From: Fusarium oxysporum f. sp. lycopersici 4287
Taxonomy: Eukaryota > Ascomycota > Sordariomycetes > Hypocreales > Nectriaceae
Length of the DNA: 64,000 bases
Assembly (NCBI RefSeq): GCF_000149955.1
Contig: NC_031000.1
Span: forward strand, 1,833,178 to 1,897,177
Direction: 5' to 3'
Under the pieces are notes generated by a model, which made no database searches, was not told the DNA's origin, and saw only the letters and a program-made list of their open reading frames with translations. Positions 31,600 to 41,619 of the stretch are shown here, piece after piece (the stretch's first letter is position 1; every line of letters begins with the position of its first letter). The position numbers and the translations under genes were made by a program.

Positions 31600-32460
31600 G
31601 ATGCCGCATCTGAGAGAAAGCAGTCAACCGCTTTCATATTTCTGGTGTTCATAATCACCAAAGGTGGAATGATGCCACCAACTCCTTTCACTCTGTGATC
31701 TATCTTTGTCCTGCTCCGCGACTGATATGCTTCAATCGTGTTCGGGCAGCGTATCAACTCGATATGTTTCCTTCTGGGGGCTTGCACCATCTGAGAGCCA
31801 CTATTCAGTGGCTTTTACTGGTTTGTGAGGGTACTGGGGATGTGGCCACTATGGCTCCCGCGGGCAGTTGTAGATATCTTTGGTACTACCGGGGGCTCAA
31901 AGCAACTTTGTTGCATTTCTCATTGGCGAAAAGTCTCAATGTCGGGGGGAGCTCTTGTTCACACTGGTGCATAAGTGGACAAAGGCATCCCAATAAGTAT
32001 TGCTTGTCTGCAGATACGTATGGAAAAGGACACCAGAGCGCTGGGGACGCCTGGCCTTTTGGTGCGTCCTTTCCATCTCTTGAGCCTTAGGTGCATGGGT
32101 AATGACGATTATCCAGCGCCTTGATACTTCGGATCATTGGTCCGTATATCAGTTGCAAGAAAGGGGACGCCTGGACTTGTAGTGTGGCTCATTTCCGGTC
32201 GAGACAAGCATCTTAAGCATCTGCCACAAGACTCTAGTAGATATCATCTGTTCGTGGGCTTCTGGGGGCTTTAAGAAAGTGCAAGAAGGATCTTCGTTAT
32301 GGCTTTGATGAATATTAGCAATGGCTCGTTTAATATTATTGTGCTGTGATGCGGAAAAGTATCTATGGATACTGTGTAACTTGCAGTTATTAGAGGGCAG
32401 TGCGGTTTGTGTTCAATGCCCAACAAGGAACATTTGCATGGCCTTAATGCGGGGAGTTTA
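31600..32460. other. No gene seen; compositional boundary at its end
   Basis: The plus-strand frame 31695-32090 is antisense to the putative exon region and looks non-coding. From about 32,460 onward the spacer sequence changes abruptly to extreme AT richness. Confidence 0.35.
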
Positions 32461-32656
32461 GTATAGGATTTAGTAGTATTATATATTATTAAATATATAA
32501 AAGCTTATTACTTATATTTTCTACTTAAAATATATTTATATTAGCTTAAAAAATATATTTATATTTTAAGAAAATTATATTTTAATATATATTTAAGTAT
32601 CTAATCCTCTAACTTTTTTTTAATATTAAATATTTTAATTTATTCTTTACTTTAAT
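32461..32656 (+). promoter_or_regulatory. Extremely AT-rich 5' region of the SET-domain gene
   Basis: These 196 bp are almost only A and T, made of ATAT and TTAAAATAT-like runs, and end directly at the ATG. Similar AT-rich blocks precede the genes at 33901, 35281, 45075 and 46269, and lie between the two divergently flanking genes near 58.2 kb. They may act as nucleosome-free promoters or reflect RIP-type decay. No discrete binding site is called. Confidence 0.45.
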
Positions 32657-33812
32657 ATGAGAACTATCCAAGATCTTATAAAGCAGGTAAAGGCAGAAGG
32701 CTTTATCTTAACAAAGGTAAAGCCTTATTTAGCTAATAATAACACAACAAGGTTTATTACAACAGAGACTATTAAGGTAAGTAATTGCAATAACAATATC
32801 CCATCCTTTTATCTGACAACTATAGAAAGGTGATGTCGTTCTTCAAGTTCCTTATAAATCAGCACATACCACTGAAGACATATCAGCAGAAATTAAAGAC
32901 AAATATCCAGACTGCAGCGCTCAGTCATACTACGCTTTAGAGATCGCCAAGAGTATTCGAAAGAAGGAAAGGAATGTGTGGTGCTTCCTTGACGAGGTCC
33001 CTGATAAGCTTCTACGAGATAGTATTATAACTTGGCCAGATAGTCTTATCCAAGCTTTGCCTAAACAAACCATCCGCTCAGCGACGGATCTCAGAGCCGC
33101 TTATAAAGACGACTGGAGAGAAACCGAATCGAGTCAGAAGAAAGGGGGTCTTGACATTGAGCAAGAGGAGTTCAAGCAGGCCTGGATAGTCGCTCAGACA
33201 AGAATGCTTGCCTGCGAAGGCAGTAACGGGGAAGCGATCCAGGCCATGCTACCATTGGCAGAAATGTTTAATCATGCATCCGACGGCTGCCATTTAGACT
33301 TTGCTGATAACTTCTATGAGTTCAGAGCAACTCGAGATTATAACTCTGGGGAGGAGGTCTGTTGGAATTATAATCCGCAATTCACCAATGACGACTTATT
33401 ATCCTGCTATGGCTTTATTGAAAAGAATAATAAGAAAGACTATTTCATCTTGGATGATTTTATTCTTAGAGAATCAGCAAGGTTACCAGAAATGCCCCAA
33501 AAACCAGGAAAGGGTAACCTTTTGCAGTATAGCAAGTCTGGAACTGTGGAATTAAACGACATTGCAAAGAAGAGCTTTTGCCTTCTAGCCCAGAAAGATA
33601 ACACGACACGGGGAAATCAACAGCTAGAGTTGCATCCCGTGGAGTTTAATCAGTTTGTTAAAACGAAGCTTAGAGACATAGAAGCTAAAACTGCAGAGGA
33701 GTATAATAAGTTCTTTCGAGAACATATAAAAGAGATTGAAAGGTATCCTATATTTAGGGAAAGATGGGAAGAGCATCTGCTACTATTAGAAGAGGGTATT
33801 AAGAAATATTAA
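32657..33812 (+). CDS. SET-domain lysine methyltransferase (SETD3/Rubisco-LSMT-like), 368 aa
   Basis: The exons are 32657-32776 and 32826-33812. The 49-nt GTAAGT...CTATAG intron is phase 0. The protein starts with a helix and KGDVVLQVPYKS (the kGe-llsvP strand of the family). It then has a long helical insert. The core follows: LPLAEMFNHASD (residues about 182-193, with the AdoMet-binding NH) and GEEVCWNYNPQFTNDDLLSCYGF (about 215-237). A helical C-terminal region matches the substrate-binding domain. This arrangement, SET with a long I-SET insert and no Zn pre/post-SET, is that of SETD3, SETD6, Rkm and plant Rubisco LSMT enzymes. They methylate Lys or His on non-histone proteins using AdoMet. 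Key motifs look intact. Its AT-rich flanks and its neighbours mark it as accessory. The substrate is unknown. Confidence 0.85.
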
Positions 33813-33900
33813 TAGTTACTTCAAAACTTAAAGTAATTTATAAAGCCATAAGCTGTCTTTAATATTTAAAGATTTCTTTTAATATATCTTTATCTTTATT

Positions 33901-34515
33901 ATGGCCTCAAGTAGACTTAGTGCTACTACTCTAGCTAAGAAGCCTGTTACCCCACATGAACAATATTCAAGCTCTGTTGGTGTGCTTGGATGTAAGATTA
34001 ATACCAATCGCGTTGCATATTGGCCTGACTCTGTTGGATGTGATGACATATGCATCAGAGTAGCTACAGAGAGACGTGAGGTTTATCTACTGAAGGTGGA
34101 TGCATCGGGAGGCGCTTACGATATTTCATATGATGCCTGGAACTTTCTAGTAACTGGCAAGTCGGCCACAGAATCTCCAGCTATGGGAGGAGGCATCTTC
34201 ATGACATATGAAGTGGTCGATCCTACCTATTGTGTTCCATTACTTCAAGATGGGAAACTGCCTCTAGCTGCAGCGAACAGTATGAACTATCTAGCTAATT
34301 GCCTGCAGTCCCCTAATAGTTGGGTAGCTACACACTATGTTTTATATAACATTGTGGACTCAACTTGTAAGTACGGTGTTGATGAAATATGTTATCTTGA
34401 TCTTACTATCAGCAACCAAGCGCAATGTCCAAGCGGGCTTGGAGTATTAACCCCTGTTGGCCTCGATGTTAAAAATATCATTTATGGGACTGGAAAGGAA
34501 GAAAAGGCACCATAG
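33901..34515 (+). CDS. Fungal Cys-rich DPBB/expansin-like protein lacking a signal peptide, 204 aa
   Basis: This is a single exon with an ATG at 33901. From residue 31 the sequence (GCKINTNRVAYWPDSVGCDD, then REVYLLKVDASGGAYDISYDAW) resembles a family of secreted Cys-rich fungal proteins. The D-x-S-GGAYD-S-AW pattern recalls double-psi beta-barrel (expansin/barwin-type) folds. Cys are regularly spaced and could pair in the extracellular space. Relatives as I recall them carry a signal peptide, whereas here the first 30 residues are polar (MASSRLSATTLAKKP) with no hydrophobic core. Either an upstream exon was lost or the protein stays inside the cell. A cell-surface or host-interaction role is inferred from the family only. 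A MITE lies 95 bp downstream. Confidence 0.55.
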   Translation: MASSRLSATTLAKKPVTPHEQYSSSVGVLGCKINTNRVAYWPDSVGCDDICIRVATERREVYLLKVDASGGAYDISYDAWNFLVTGKSATESPAMGGGIFMTYEVVDPTYCVPLLQDGKLPLAAANSMNYLANCLQSPNSWVATHYVLYNIVDSTCKYGVDEICYLDLTISNQAQCPSGLGVLTPVGLDVKNIIYGTGKEEKAP

Positions 34516-34610
34516 ATAACATTTAATACTTCTAAGTTTTTAAAGAACAGAATAACTACACTTTTCACATATTATTTAAACTGGGTTTATATATACAGTA
34601 ATATAATATA

Positions 34611-35048
34611 ACGTAGTTGATAAGCGATCCGACCAGACAAGTGATCCGATCAGCACACTGTACAGCTAAAAATAGCCTACCCTATAATATCTAGCTACAT
34701 TAAATAAAATAGCTAAAAATCCAAAAATATTTGTTTTATATATTTTATAGCTATCTATAAATAAAAATAATTGTTTTAGATTTTTAACTATTTTATTTTA
34801 TGTACTAAAGCTTATTTATACAGTGTAAAGAGTATTAATAAGCTTTTTTATATATAATTTATATCACAAATTAGCTAGACTTATTTTATTAATAATATAG
34901 CTTTCTTATAAAGTAAAATATAAGTTCTTAAAATTTTAGCTATTTTAGCCCTAGTTTAAATTTTATATAAGCTTTTAAAAAACAGCTTTTAAGGTGTAAG
35001 TTAAGCTGGTCGGATCACTTGTCCGGTCGGATCGCTTATCAACTACGT
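34611..35048. mobile_element. 438-bp MITE with 44-bp terminal inverted repeats (Fot1/pogo-type ends)
   Basis: Positions 34611-34654 and 35005-35048 are inverted copies with two mismatches. They begin ACGTAGTTGATAAGCGATCC and are bordered by TA on both sides, the target duplication expected of Tc1/mariner-pogo elements. Each terminal repeat contains two GATCCGA-type words about 20 bp apart, a plausible transposase-binding layout. The interior is very AT-rich, has no coding frame, and contains a nested inverted repeat (about 34701-34740 versus 34761-34800), so the whole could fold into a long hairpin. It needs a transposase in trans. Naming the Fot1 family rests on the TA target and ACGT ends only. 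Confidence 0.85.
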
Positions 35049-35280
35049 TATATAATAAAAAAGGCATAAAATTACATTTTATATAAGTAACTATAAACTT
35101 ATACTTCCCTTAATAGAGCTCTATTATATATAGTTTTATATATAAGCTTCTGAATTTTGCTATAACTATAATTAGTTAGAGATATAAGACTTGTGAAATA
35201 GGTATAGAACCCCTATATAATACAGATAAACTAAACTAATAGTAGTATTGTTAGCAGTATGAGTGCTCCTAAGGAATCTT

Positions 35281-35568
35281 ATGCGGGATGCTATGCATTA
35301 TCGTGTACCTTATAGTCCAATCCTTATAATATGTAAAGAGAATATTTCGGTGGGAACAAGCTATGAGCTGGTCTTTAATGCTGGGCAATTAGCTTTCAGT
35401 GGCATTAAGCGCCGTTTAAAAGAAGCCCGCCTTGATCTTGGATATGAGACTATTGGAATCATTGAAGCATCGCCTTTGCTAGAAAGACAATATGTTAAGA
35501 TCCCCGTGATTTTGTCCAGCGAATTTGAGCTCATAGTTAGTATGATTGTACAGTACCTAGGTACCTAA
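35281..35568 (+). CDS. Small hypothetical protein, 95 aa
   Basis: The open frame from 35263 has its first ATG at 35281. A different-frame ATG at 35260 reads MSAPKESYAGCYAL before a stop. The product looks like a folded alpha/beta fragment (PILIICKENISVGTSYELVF ... KIPVILSSEFELIV). A frameshift between the two starts would give a longer N-terminus, so this may be a gene fragment. It lies 230 bp from the MITE end, in AT-rich DNA. Confidence 0.35.
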   Translation: MRDAMHYRVPYSPILIICKENISVGTSYELVFNAGQLAFSGIKRRLKEARLDLGYETIGIIEASPLLERQYVKIPVILSSEFELIVSMIVQYLGT

Positions 35569-35870
35569 ACCTCGATGTAATCTCCAAATGTAATACCATA
35601 GTACATAAGATTATGTAGAGTGGGGACAAGATATATTAATATAAGATAAGAAAAGGTCGAGGATTAAGCAGGGTAGTTAATACAGTGCTAATAATGCTTC
35701 TTTAAAGTGTAATAATATTCTAATTTTACTAATTAATTATTACTGTATTTAACTAGGTATTTTATATACCTACCTATAGGGACTAAAGTAAGATAATCCT
35801 CTTTAAGCAGGTCTCTCTAATTACGATTTTAAATAGGTCTTATTAGGGAGACTAATTCTGTTGGCGCGCC

Positions 35871-37910
35871 ATGGAGCATGATATTCCAACAATGCAGGAC
35901 GAAAAGAGTCTATATCTCCCCGAGTTACCTCTTGAAGTTTTGGGTATTATATTCGAGAATGTTAGGTTCTGAAGCCAATTCTTTACTCCGAGCCTTTCGT
36001 TGACAACGGCAGATCATATCGACCCGAGATCTTAAGTCACTCACTGAAGTGTCCAAACGCATCAGAGCTGCGGCCTTGCCCATCTTCTGGTCATCTGTAG
36101 AGATAAAGCCCGAGGTGAGGTCCGGGCGTCTATATACAATCCACGAATTGCCATCATTTCACACGGCGAAGACCTCATTGCAATTGACGAGGTACCTCCA
36201 TTTCCGGGCAGATTTCGACCTCCACCAACTACACAGGTGTCCACATTTCAGCGAGGATAGATACCAAGACCTGTATCATGAACCCGACTTTTTCGATGAT
36301 TCCAGTTGGTCTAGTGATGGATCTACTACATCGATTGAATCTCCCATAATTCGACATACGGAAAGCTTTGACATTCTCGCGAATGCTGCTGAGACGATTC
36401 TGGTATCACTCCATGATAATCAGCTAGTCACGTTCAGGTATGCGTGGTAATCTGTGAGGAAAAGGGTGAAAGGTCATGATATGCTTACGTTTTCTATAGT
36501 TGGGAGATGGGGACTTGCATCCCGGCGAGTGTGCTGGGACCTAGCGGAATCATTAATAAATGCCAGAGCACCCTCAGAAACTTAAATCTAATCACAGACT
36601 GGCAATGCTATCGAACTGACCCTTTCTGGTTGACTTCGGGTTGTGAGAAAAGATCCGAGTTAAGCTTACAAGGGCTCAAGGACCTCAGAAGGCTCTGTTG
36701 GAAAGCACCTCACGAAGAAGACTTGTTCGCTCTGTCCTGTGTTGTAGACACCAACAAGAGGCATCTTGAAGCCCTCGAATTAGACTTCATTGAGTGGGAT
36801 ACTTCTGCCGGACGTTCCTTCCGCTATGGAAATGGGACGCCTGACGTCTGCCCCTTACTTGGTGACGTCCTCCATCTGAGCCCGATTGCTGGGGGCGCTA
36901 TTTTCCCAAAACTCCAGGAACTGAGTTTATCTGAAGCAGCTATCGGACCTAAATTGGCCCTGGCCATAGACTTCAATGTGCTGAGAGTATTGAAACTTAG
37001 GGGTTGCTACGGATGGTGTGAATTTTTGGAACATCTTACAGCCTCGAGGGTGAAACTGGAGATCACTACATTCGAGCTGATTGCAGCTGGAGATAAGTCA
37101 CCAGCGGTGGAAATAAGAGATGATACGATTAATGAATTTCTTGCGTCTTTTACAGGACTTCAAGAACTTTACTTGCTGGTGTCAGCGCCGTGGTTCCCTT
37201 GCGGCCAGTTCAGTAGCGCAATTGCAAACCATCGCGCAACCTTACGGCAGTGCGTTCTAGATGGTCTATGGGAGAATATCCCCGAGGAACCCGAAAGAAG
37301 GATGTTGGCTGCGCCGTTTGGGGAAGGGTTTCTGGGGATACTGGACCTGCAGGCAATTGGGTTGATCAATGACCATCACACGCTGGTATGTATGTCCGGA
37401 TAAGGCACTACTTCAGTTGAGTCGCCAACGTTACTAACATTTTCTCATGGAACAAAGAAGAACATGCTTCTACCATTCGCATCAAAATCGTGTCTTAATT
37501 TCATTCACATTCGCCAAGGTTATGTACTCCCGTGGCATCAACAAGTTTGGGTATGGCAAAAGACAGGAGCCAAAGCACAAAAGCCCCGCAAGTTCAATTC
37601 CCAATCTAATCAAGAAATCCGGCATGTAATCTTCAATCACTACTGCTGTGAAAGAGAATCATTTAGCCTGAAAGAGGAGTTTTGTTCTTTTGTCGAGTGG
37701 GCCTTTGGTGACAAGGGGATAAGATCACTTCAAATCATGGCTGTAGGGGACCATTCTCCCTCATTCGACCAGCTGGATAGTCAAATCTTTTTTCAACGGA
37801 AAGCCTCAGGCGGTTTCAACATCCTGTGTAGGGGATCTCGAGAATGGAAGGACCTCGCTGAAGAGAACACGAGATTCTTACAGTCGTGCCCTAAGCTTAG
37901 GTTATTGTAG
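35871..37910 (+). CDS. F-box protein with LRR-like C-terminal region, four exons, 617 aa
   Basis: The exons are 35871-35960, 36013-36437, 36500-37385 and 37458-37910. The introns are 52, 62 and 72 nt, and the last has a perfect TACTAAC branch site. The joined frame has 618 codons. The N-terminus reads LPELPLEVLGIIFEN, then the DLKSLTEVSKRIRAAALPIF region from exon 2, which together form a fungal F-box. The long remainder contains irregular leucine-rich segments (LQELSLSEAAIGPKLALAI, LRVLKLRGCY). F-box proteins link substrates to Skp1-Cul1 (SCF) ubiquitin ligases, and the LRR part would choose the substrate. A second F-box gene lies at 51.8 kb. It appears intact. Confidence 0.75.
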
Positions 37911-38156
37911 TTGAAGGCTTTGAAAATGACAATAACATGTAAAAGCTATAAATAGTATATAACACTAGGCCTTCTCTAATTGAGAAGATTATATCATATT
38001 GCAACATTTTACTAAACTTTCTTCTGTGCCGTACTTACAGCAGTAAGTGTATAACAGCTATGCAAAACCACAATACGCTCTCGGCTCCGAAGACATATTA
38101 ATTTGATTGTCCAAAACTGCACGAAGTGGCTCTCAATACCAAACCTGTCACGAGAT

Positions 38157-38965
38157 ATGAACTTGCCGCACCTAGCACCAACCGTGGTTAACATACAGCA
38201 TCGAATCAGGCCACCTAAGGGGCGAGCCTCGCTATGCTTTACCGCATATTACGGACAACTACCAACAGAATTATATACTACTATTAAAGAGTTGCCGGGG
38301 AATCAAGGAATACTGATGGAAAGCAAACGAAACAAAACCCTTATTGCAGCTCGTACAAGCGTCTCGGCACAGTTTACCGACATAATGCAGGCCACACATA
38401 AAGGGATTGCAGCGATACTTTGTGTATTTGATAATATTCAAGACAAAATTCTCATTCAAGAGTACCTAGAACTGAACCTCCTTCAACTTGGGCGTCTGAG
38501 TGAAACCGAACTTGCCAGTTCGATCTCGCAGGTATGAATATGGCTTGCCATTTTCGAGCTTTGTCCAGGTTTCTACTGCCCACCATTGCCAGCTCTAACA
38601 ATGGCTCTAGGTTATCGATGCCTATAGATACCTTGCTCAAGAATGTTCAACTTTACAAATCGAGGAAACTCGTGTCTCTCTGAATGGAACTGTCAAGTTA
38701 GGTACTGTTGACTAACCGTTCCGCAAGATTACTGCTGACCAGCGAGACAGTAATGGATCTTGGTTATAGTTTCCCATCAACGCAGTGGCCAAGTCAAAGG
38801 GCTGCAGACTATTGGTATCAAGAGTTTGCGGCTTTCATCTGCCCTTTGAAGCCTGAAAAATTAACTTTCAAAGGCCATTTATTCTACCAAGCAGCAACAA
38901 GTAAAATGATCCCACCCTCCAATGTTAGTATTATCCTTCGCATATTGATGAGAATGCAATGCTAA
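38157..38965 (+). CDS. Hypothetical protein, three exons, 226 aa
   Basis: The exons are 38157-38531, 38611-38701 and 38751-38965. The introns are 79 nt (GTATGA...CTCTAG) and 49 nt (GTACTG...GACAG, with GACTAAC), and the join gives 227 codons. The open frame extends upstream to 38103 without ATG. A TTTACTAAAC...CTTACAG signal near 38010-38040 hints at a further 5' exon. The product is helical, with LPTELYTTIKELPGN early and WPSQRAADYWYQEFAAF late. That late stretch loosely recalls the end of fungal F-box-type proteins. No domain is assigned. It lies 250 bp after the F-box gene on the same strand. Confidence 0.5.
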
Positions 38966-39585
38966 GTCGAAAAGCATCTCTGGCTGCTTGAAAGATCGCA
39001 AGGGCCCCGAGGCTTAGCTCTGGCAGTCAAGAAGGCAATCGGAGTAATGTTGGCAGGCAACACTGAAAATAGATCAAAACGATATGGAAGTGTCTAGATA
39101 GCATTGACTGACAAAAATGGGACCTGGTGTTACTCTTGAGCTATGTTAAACCTGAAGTGAAACTTATAACACCGCCAAACTTTGTTTATATTACTATTAG
39201 TTCTGTATCATTTGCCTTGGTAGTCATATCTTTACCTAGGTTGCAGCTCTTTAGGTAAACGGTTTCTGTAGCTTATATTCACATAAGTAGACTACAAGGT
39301 GTTACAAGGCTGGTGGTATTACACATTTTGCATAAGAAGTCGTTGAATTCCGTGTTATATATTACTCTACCATTACTGTGATAGGCTCAATCCCTTATGG
39401 TGAGACGTGCGACCCTGACTCACAGGACACCGAAGCAACTCGCTAGGAGCACATACGATGTAATACCTTTAGATGTATGATAATTATTTATAATGACACA
39501 GGGCCCGTTTCTACTTCGGCACAAAACTATCTGGTTAAGTTAGTACTACTATATTGACGAACAATCATCACGCCCGAACTTCAAT
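38966..39585. other. Intergenic, promoter side of the MFS transporter
   Basis: No gene is seen. The sequence becomes AT-rich from about 39160. The final 100 bp presumably hold the transporter promoter, but no element is called. Confidence 0.45.
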
Positions 39586-41385
39586 ATGTCTGAGAGAGCT
39601 AGAATCCCACAGACCCCAGGAGAGATGACTATCGATGCTGATGGAACCTCGCGTCAGGTGAAGAAAGCTATGGAGCCTTCCGATCTCGACTTCTCACCCA
39701 GCCCCCAAAGCATCCTTTTTACCTCTTTCGCCAGCCTTTCCGGTCTCTTGTTGGGGTACGAATATGGTAGTGTCAATGGAATAGTTCGCTCTAGAGCTTT
39801 CATCAATATCGTCGAAAGCCCGGGAACCGTGGCACTTAGAGACGACTATATAAGTCTCATCCTCCCGATTCTTTTCTGTGGCGCACTGCTAGGATCTATT
39901 GCCGGCGGATACGGTGCAGAATCCTTTGGACGCCGCCAGACTATCATTGCTGGGTCTGGTATCTACTCGGTTGGCGTCATCGTGCAGATGATGGTTGGTG
40001 TCGGATCAAGCGATGCTCTTGGCTCAATTGTCGCGGGACGTTTTATCGCCGGATGTGGTATGGGAAGTTTGACAACGGGTACAATATTGTACATGACAGA
40101 ATCTGTTAGTAACCAATGACTCTCGCACACTCTACAGATGTCTAGTTGCGCCTTTTATAGTGCTGACCTCTCATTCCAGTGCCACCACAAGGTTCGGGGA
40201 GGCTGTATTGCGTCTTTCCAGTGGTGCATCACGATAGGTTACCTGGCAGCGACAATCATTGTGTATGCAATCGACGACTACCATGAACCTGCTGCTTATA
40301 GGATTCTCATTGGAATCCAGTTTCTTTGGCCCTGCGTGGTAGGAATAGAGTGCTATCTCATGCCAGAGTCACCTCGCTATCTAGTCCATATCGACTCGCT
40401 GGGTGAAGCTTATCGAAGCTTGGAGCGATTACGTGGACTGTCAATTGATTCACCAAACCTTCAGGTTGAGCTTTCTGAAGTGATTTTGGAGAGGCAAAAA
40501 TCAAGACCATGGCTCATTTCGCTCCAGCAGTGGCTCTCACGCTGGGTGAAGTCCCTTGTTAGGTCTTGCAGTGAACCTCCTGTGCCTCGATGGTTTCTAG
40601 GGATTCTGATGCATATGGTCCATGAATGGTAACTGATCACCTGCCCTGTTCTTTGTTAACCCTCATCTGGGGAGCTTCCTCTATTCTAGACCGATAACTA
40701 GTCTAACAGTCTGCATCTCAGGTCCGGAATTACCTTCATCCTGTTTTTCACAAACAGATTTCTTGAGTCGTCTGAATCTTTGCACAACCCACTCCTCATC
40801 ACTCTTATCCTAGCAATTGTTAATGTCTGCTCAACGCCTTTATCTCTCTGGACAGTTGACCGCTTCGGCAGGCGCTACGTCCTTTTGGCTGGCACAGGCG
40901 GTATGATTGCATCACATTTTATCAATGCTATTGTTGGAGTCGCCGTTGGTATAGATAAAGGGCACCAAGAGAGTTCTGGGTGGATATCGAATAACAGTCA
41001 TGCTGTCAACACACAAGTCGCGATGATGGCGCTTTTTGTTTTCTTCTATGCATCAAGCTGGGGGCCTACGTCTTGGGTTGTTGTCGGAGAGATCTTCCAT
41101 CCGATGGATAGGTCTCATGCAGTTGGCTATAGCATAGCCGGTCAGTGGTTCTTCAAGCTTGTCATCACGGCTTCGTGCCCATATGTCACTGGCAAAGATC
41201 ATGGGCACCAGAAATCCTGTGCTTTCTTCCTGTGGGGCTCCCTATGTGTTTTGAGTCTTGGTTTTGCTTATGTATTTGTCCCTGAAGGTAGGTGCTTGAC
41301 CCTTGAGCAGTCCAGTCTCATGATGAACCAGACGGGACCACGGAAATCAAAGCGCTGGCTTCCTACCACAGTTGCCAAAAGTTAA
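39586..41385 (+). CDS. MFS sugar-porter family transporter, three exons, 543 aa
   Basis: The exons are 39586-40104, 40180-40628 and 40722-41385. The introns are 75 nt (GTTAGTAACC...TTCCAG) and 93 nt (GTAACT...TCTCAG), and the join gives 544 codons, a normal length for the family. Hallmarks are ESFGRRQT after TM2, RFIAGCGMG in TM4, KVRGGCIASFQW after exon 1, PESPRYLV closing the first half, VDRFGRRYVLLAG in the second half, GPTSWVVVGEIF in TM10 and VPEGRCLTLEQ at the C-terminus. Twelve membrane segments can be placed. It should sit in the plasma membrane and carry hexoses, related polyols or similar substrates by proton symport; the substrate cannot be read. The central loop (KSRPWLISLQQWLSRW) is diverged, but the frame is intact. 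Confidence 0.85.
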
Positions 41386-41619
41386 GTACGCTAGTTCAGG
41401 AAGAATGTACTGGTATTTTAGCTATCCGTTGGCAGGCACCCACTCAGAAAGACTGTCTAAATTGGACCCAGAGAATGTTCTTAGTTATTTAGCTATATAT
41501 AGTCTTACTTAAATAGTATAACAGGGTTTATAAGCCATTGTATATCTCTTGCCGCTTATGAAACTTTAAGAACATACATTGAGGGCAGTCTTTGTCTGGC
41601 ATTTGCAGCTATCTTTTCA
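41386..41619. other. Intergenic between transporter and patatin gene
   Basis: A short AT-rich spacer with no recognised feature. The two genes are co-oriented. Confidence 0.4.
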
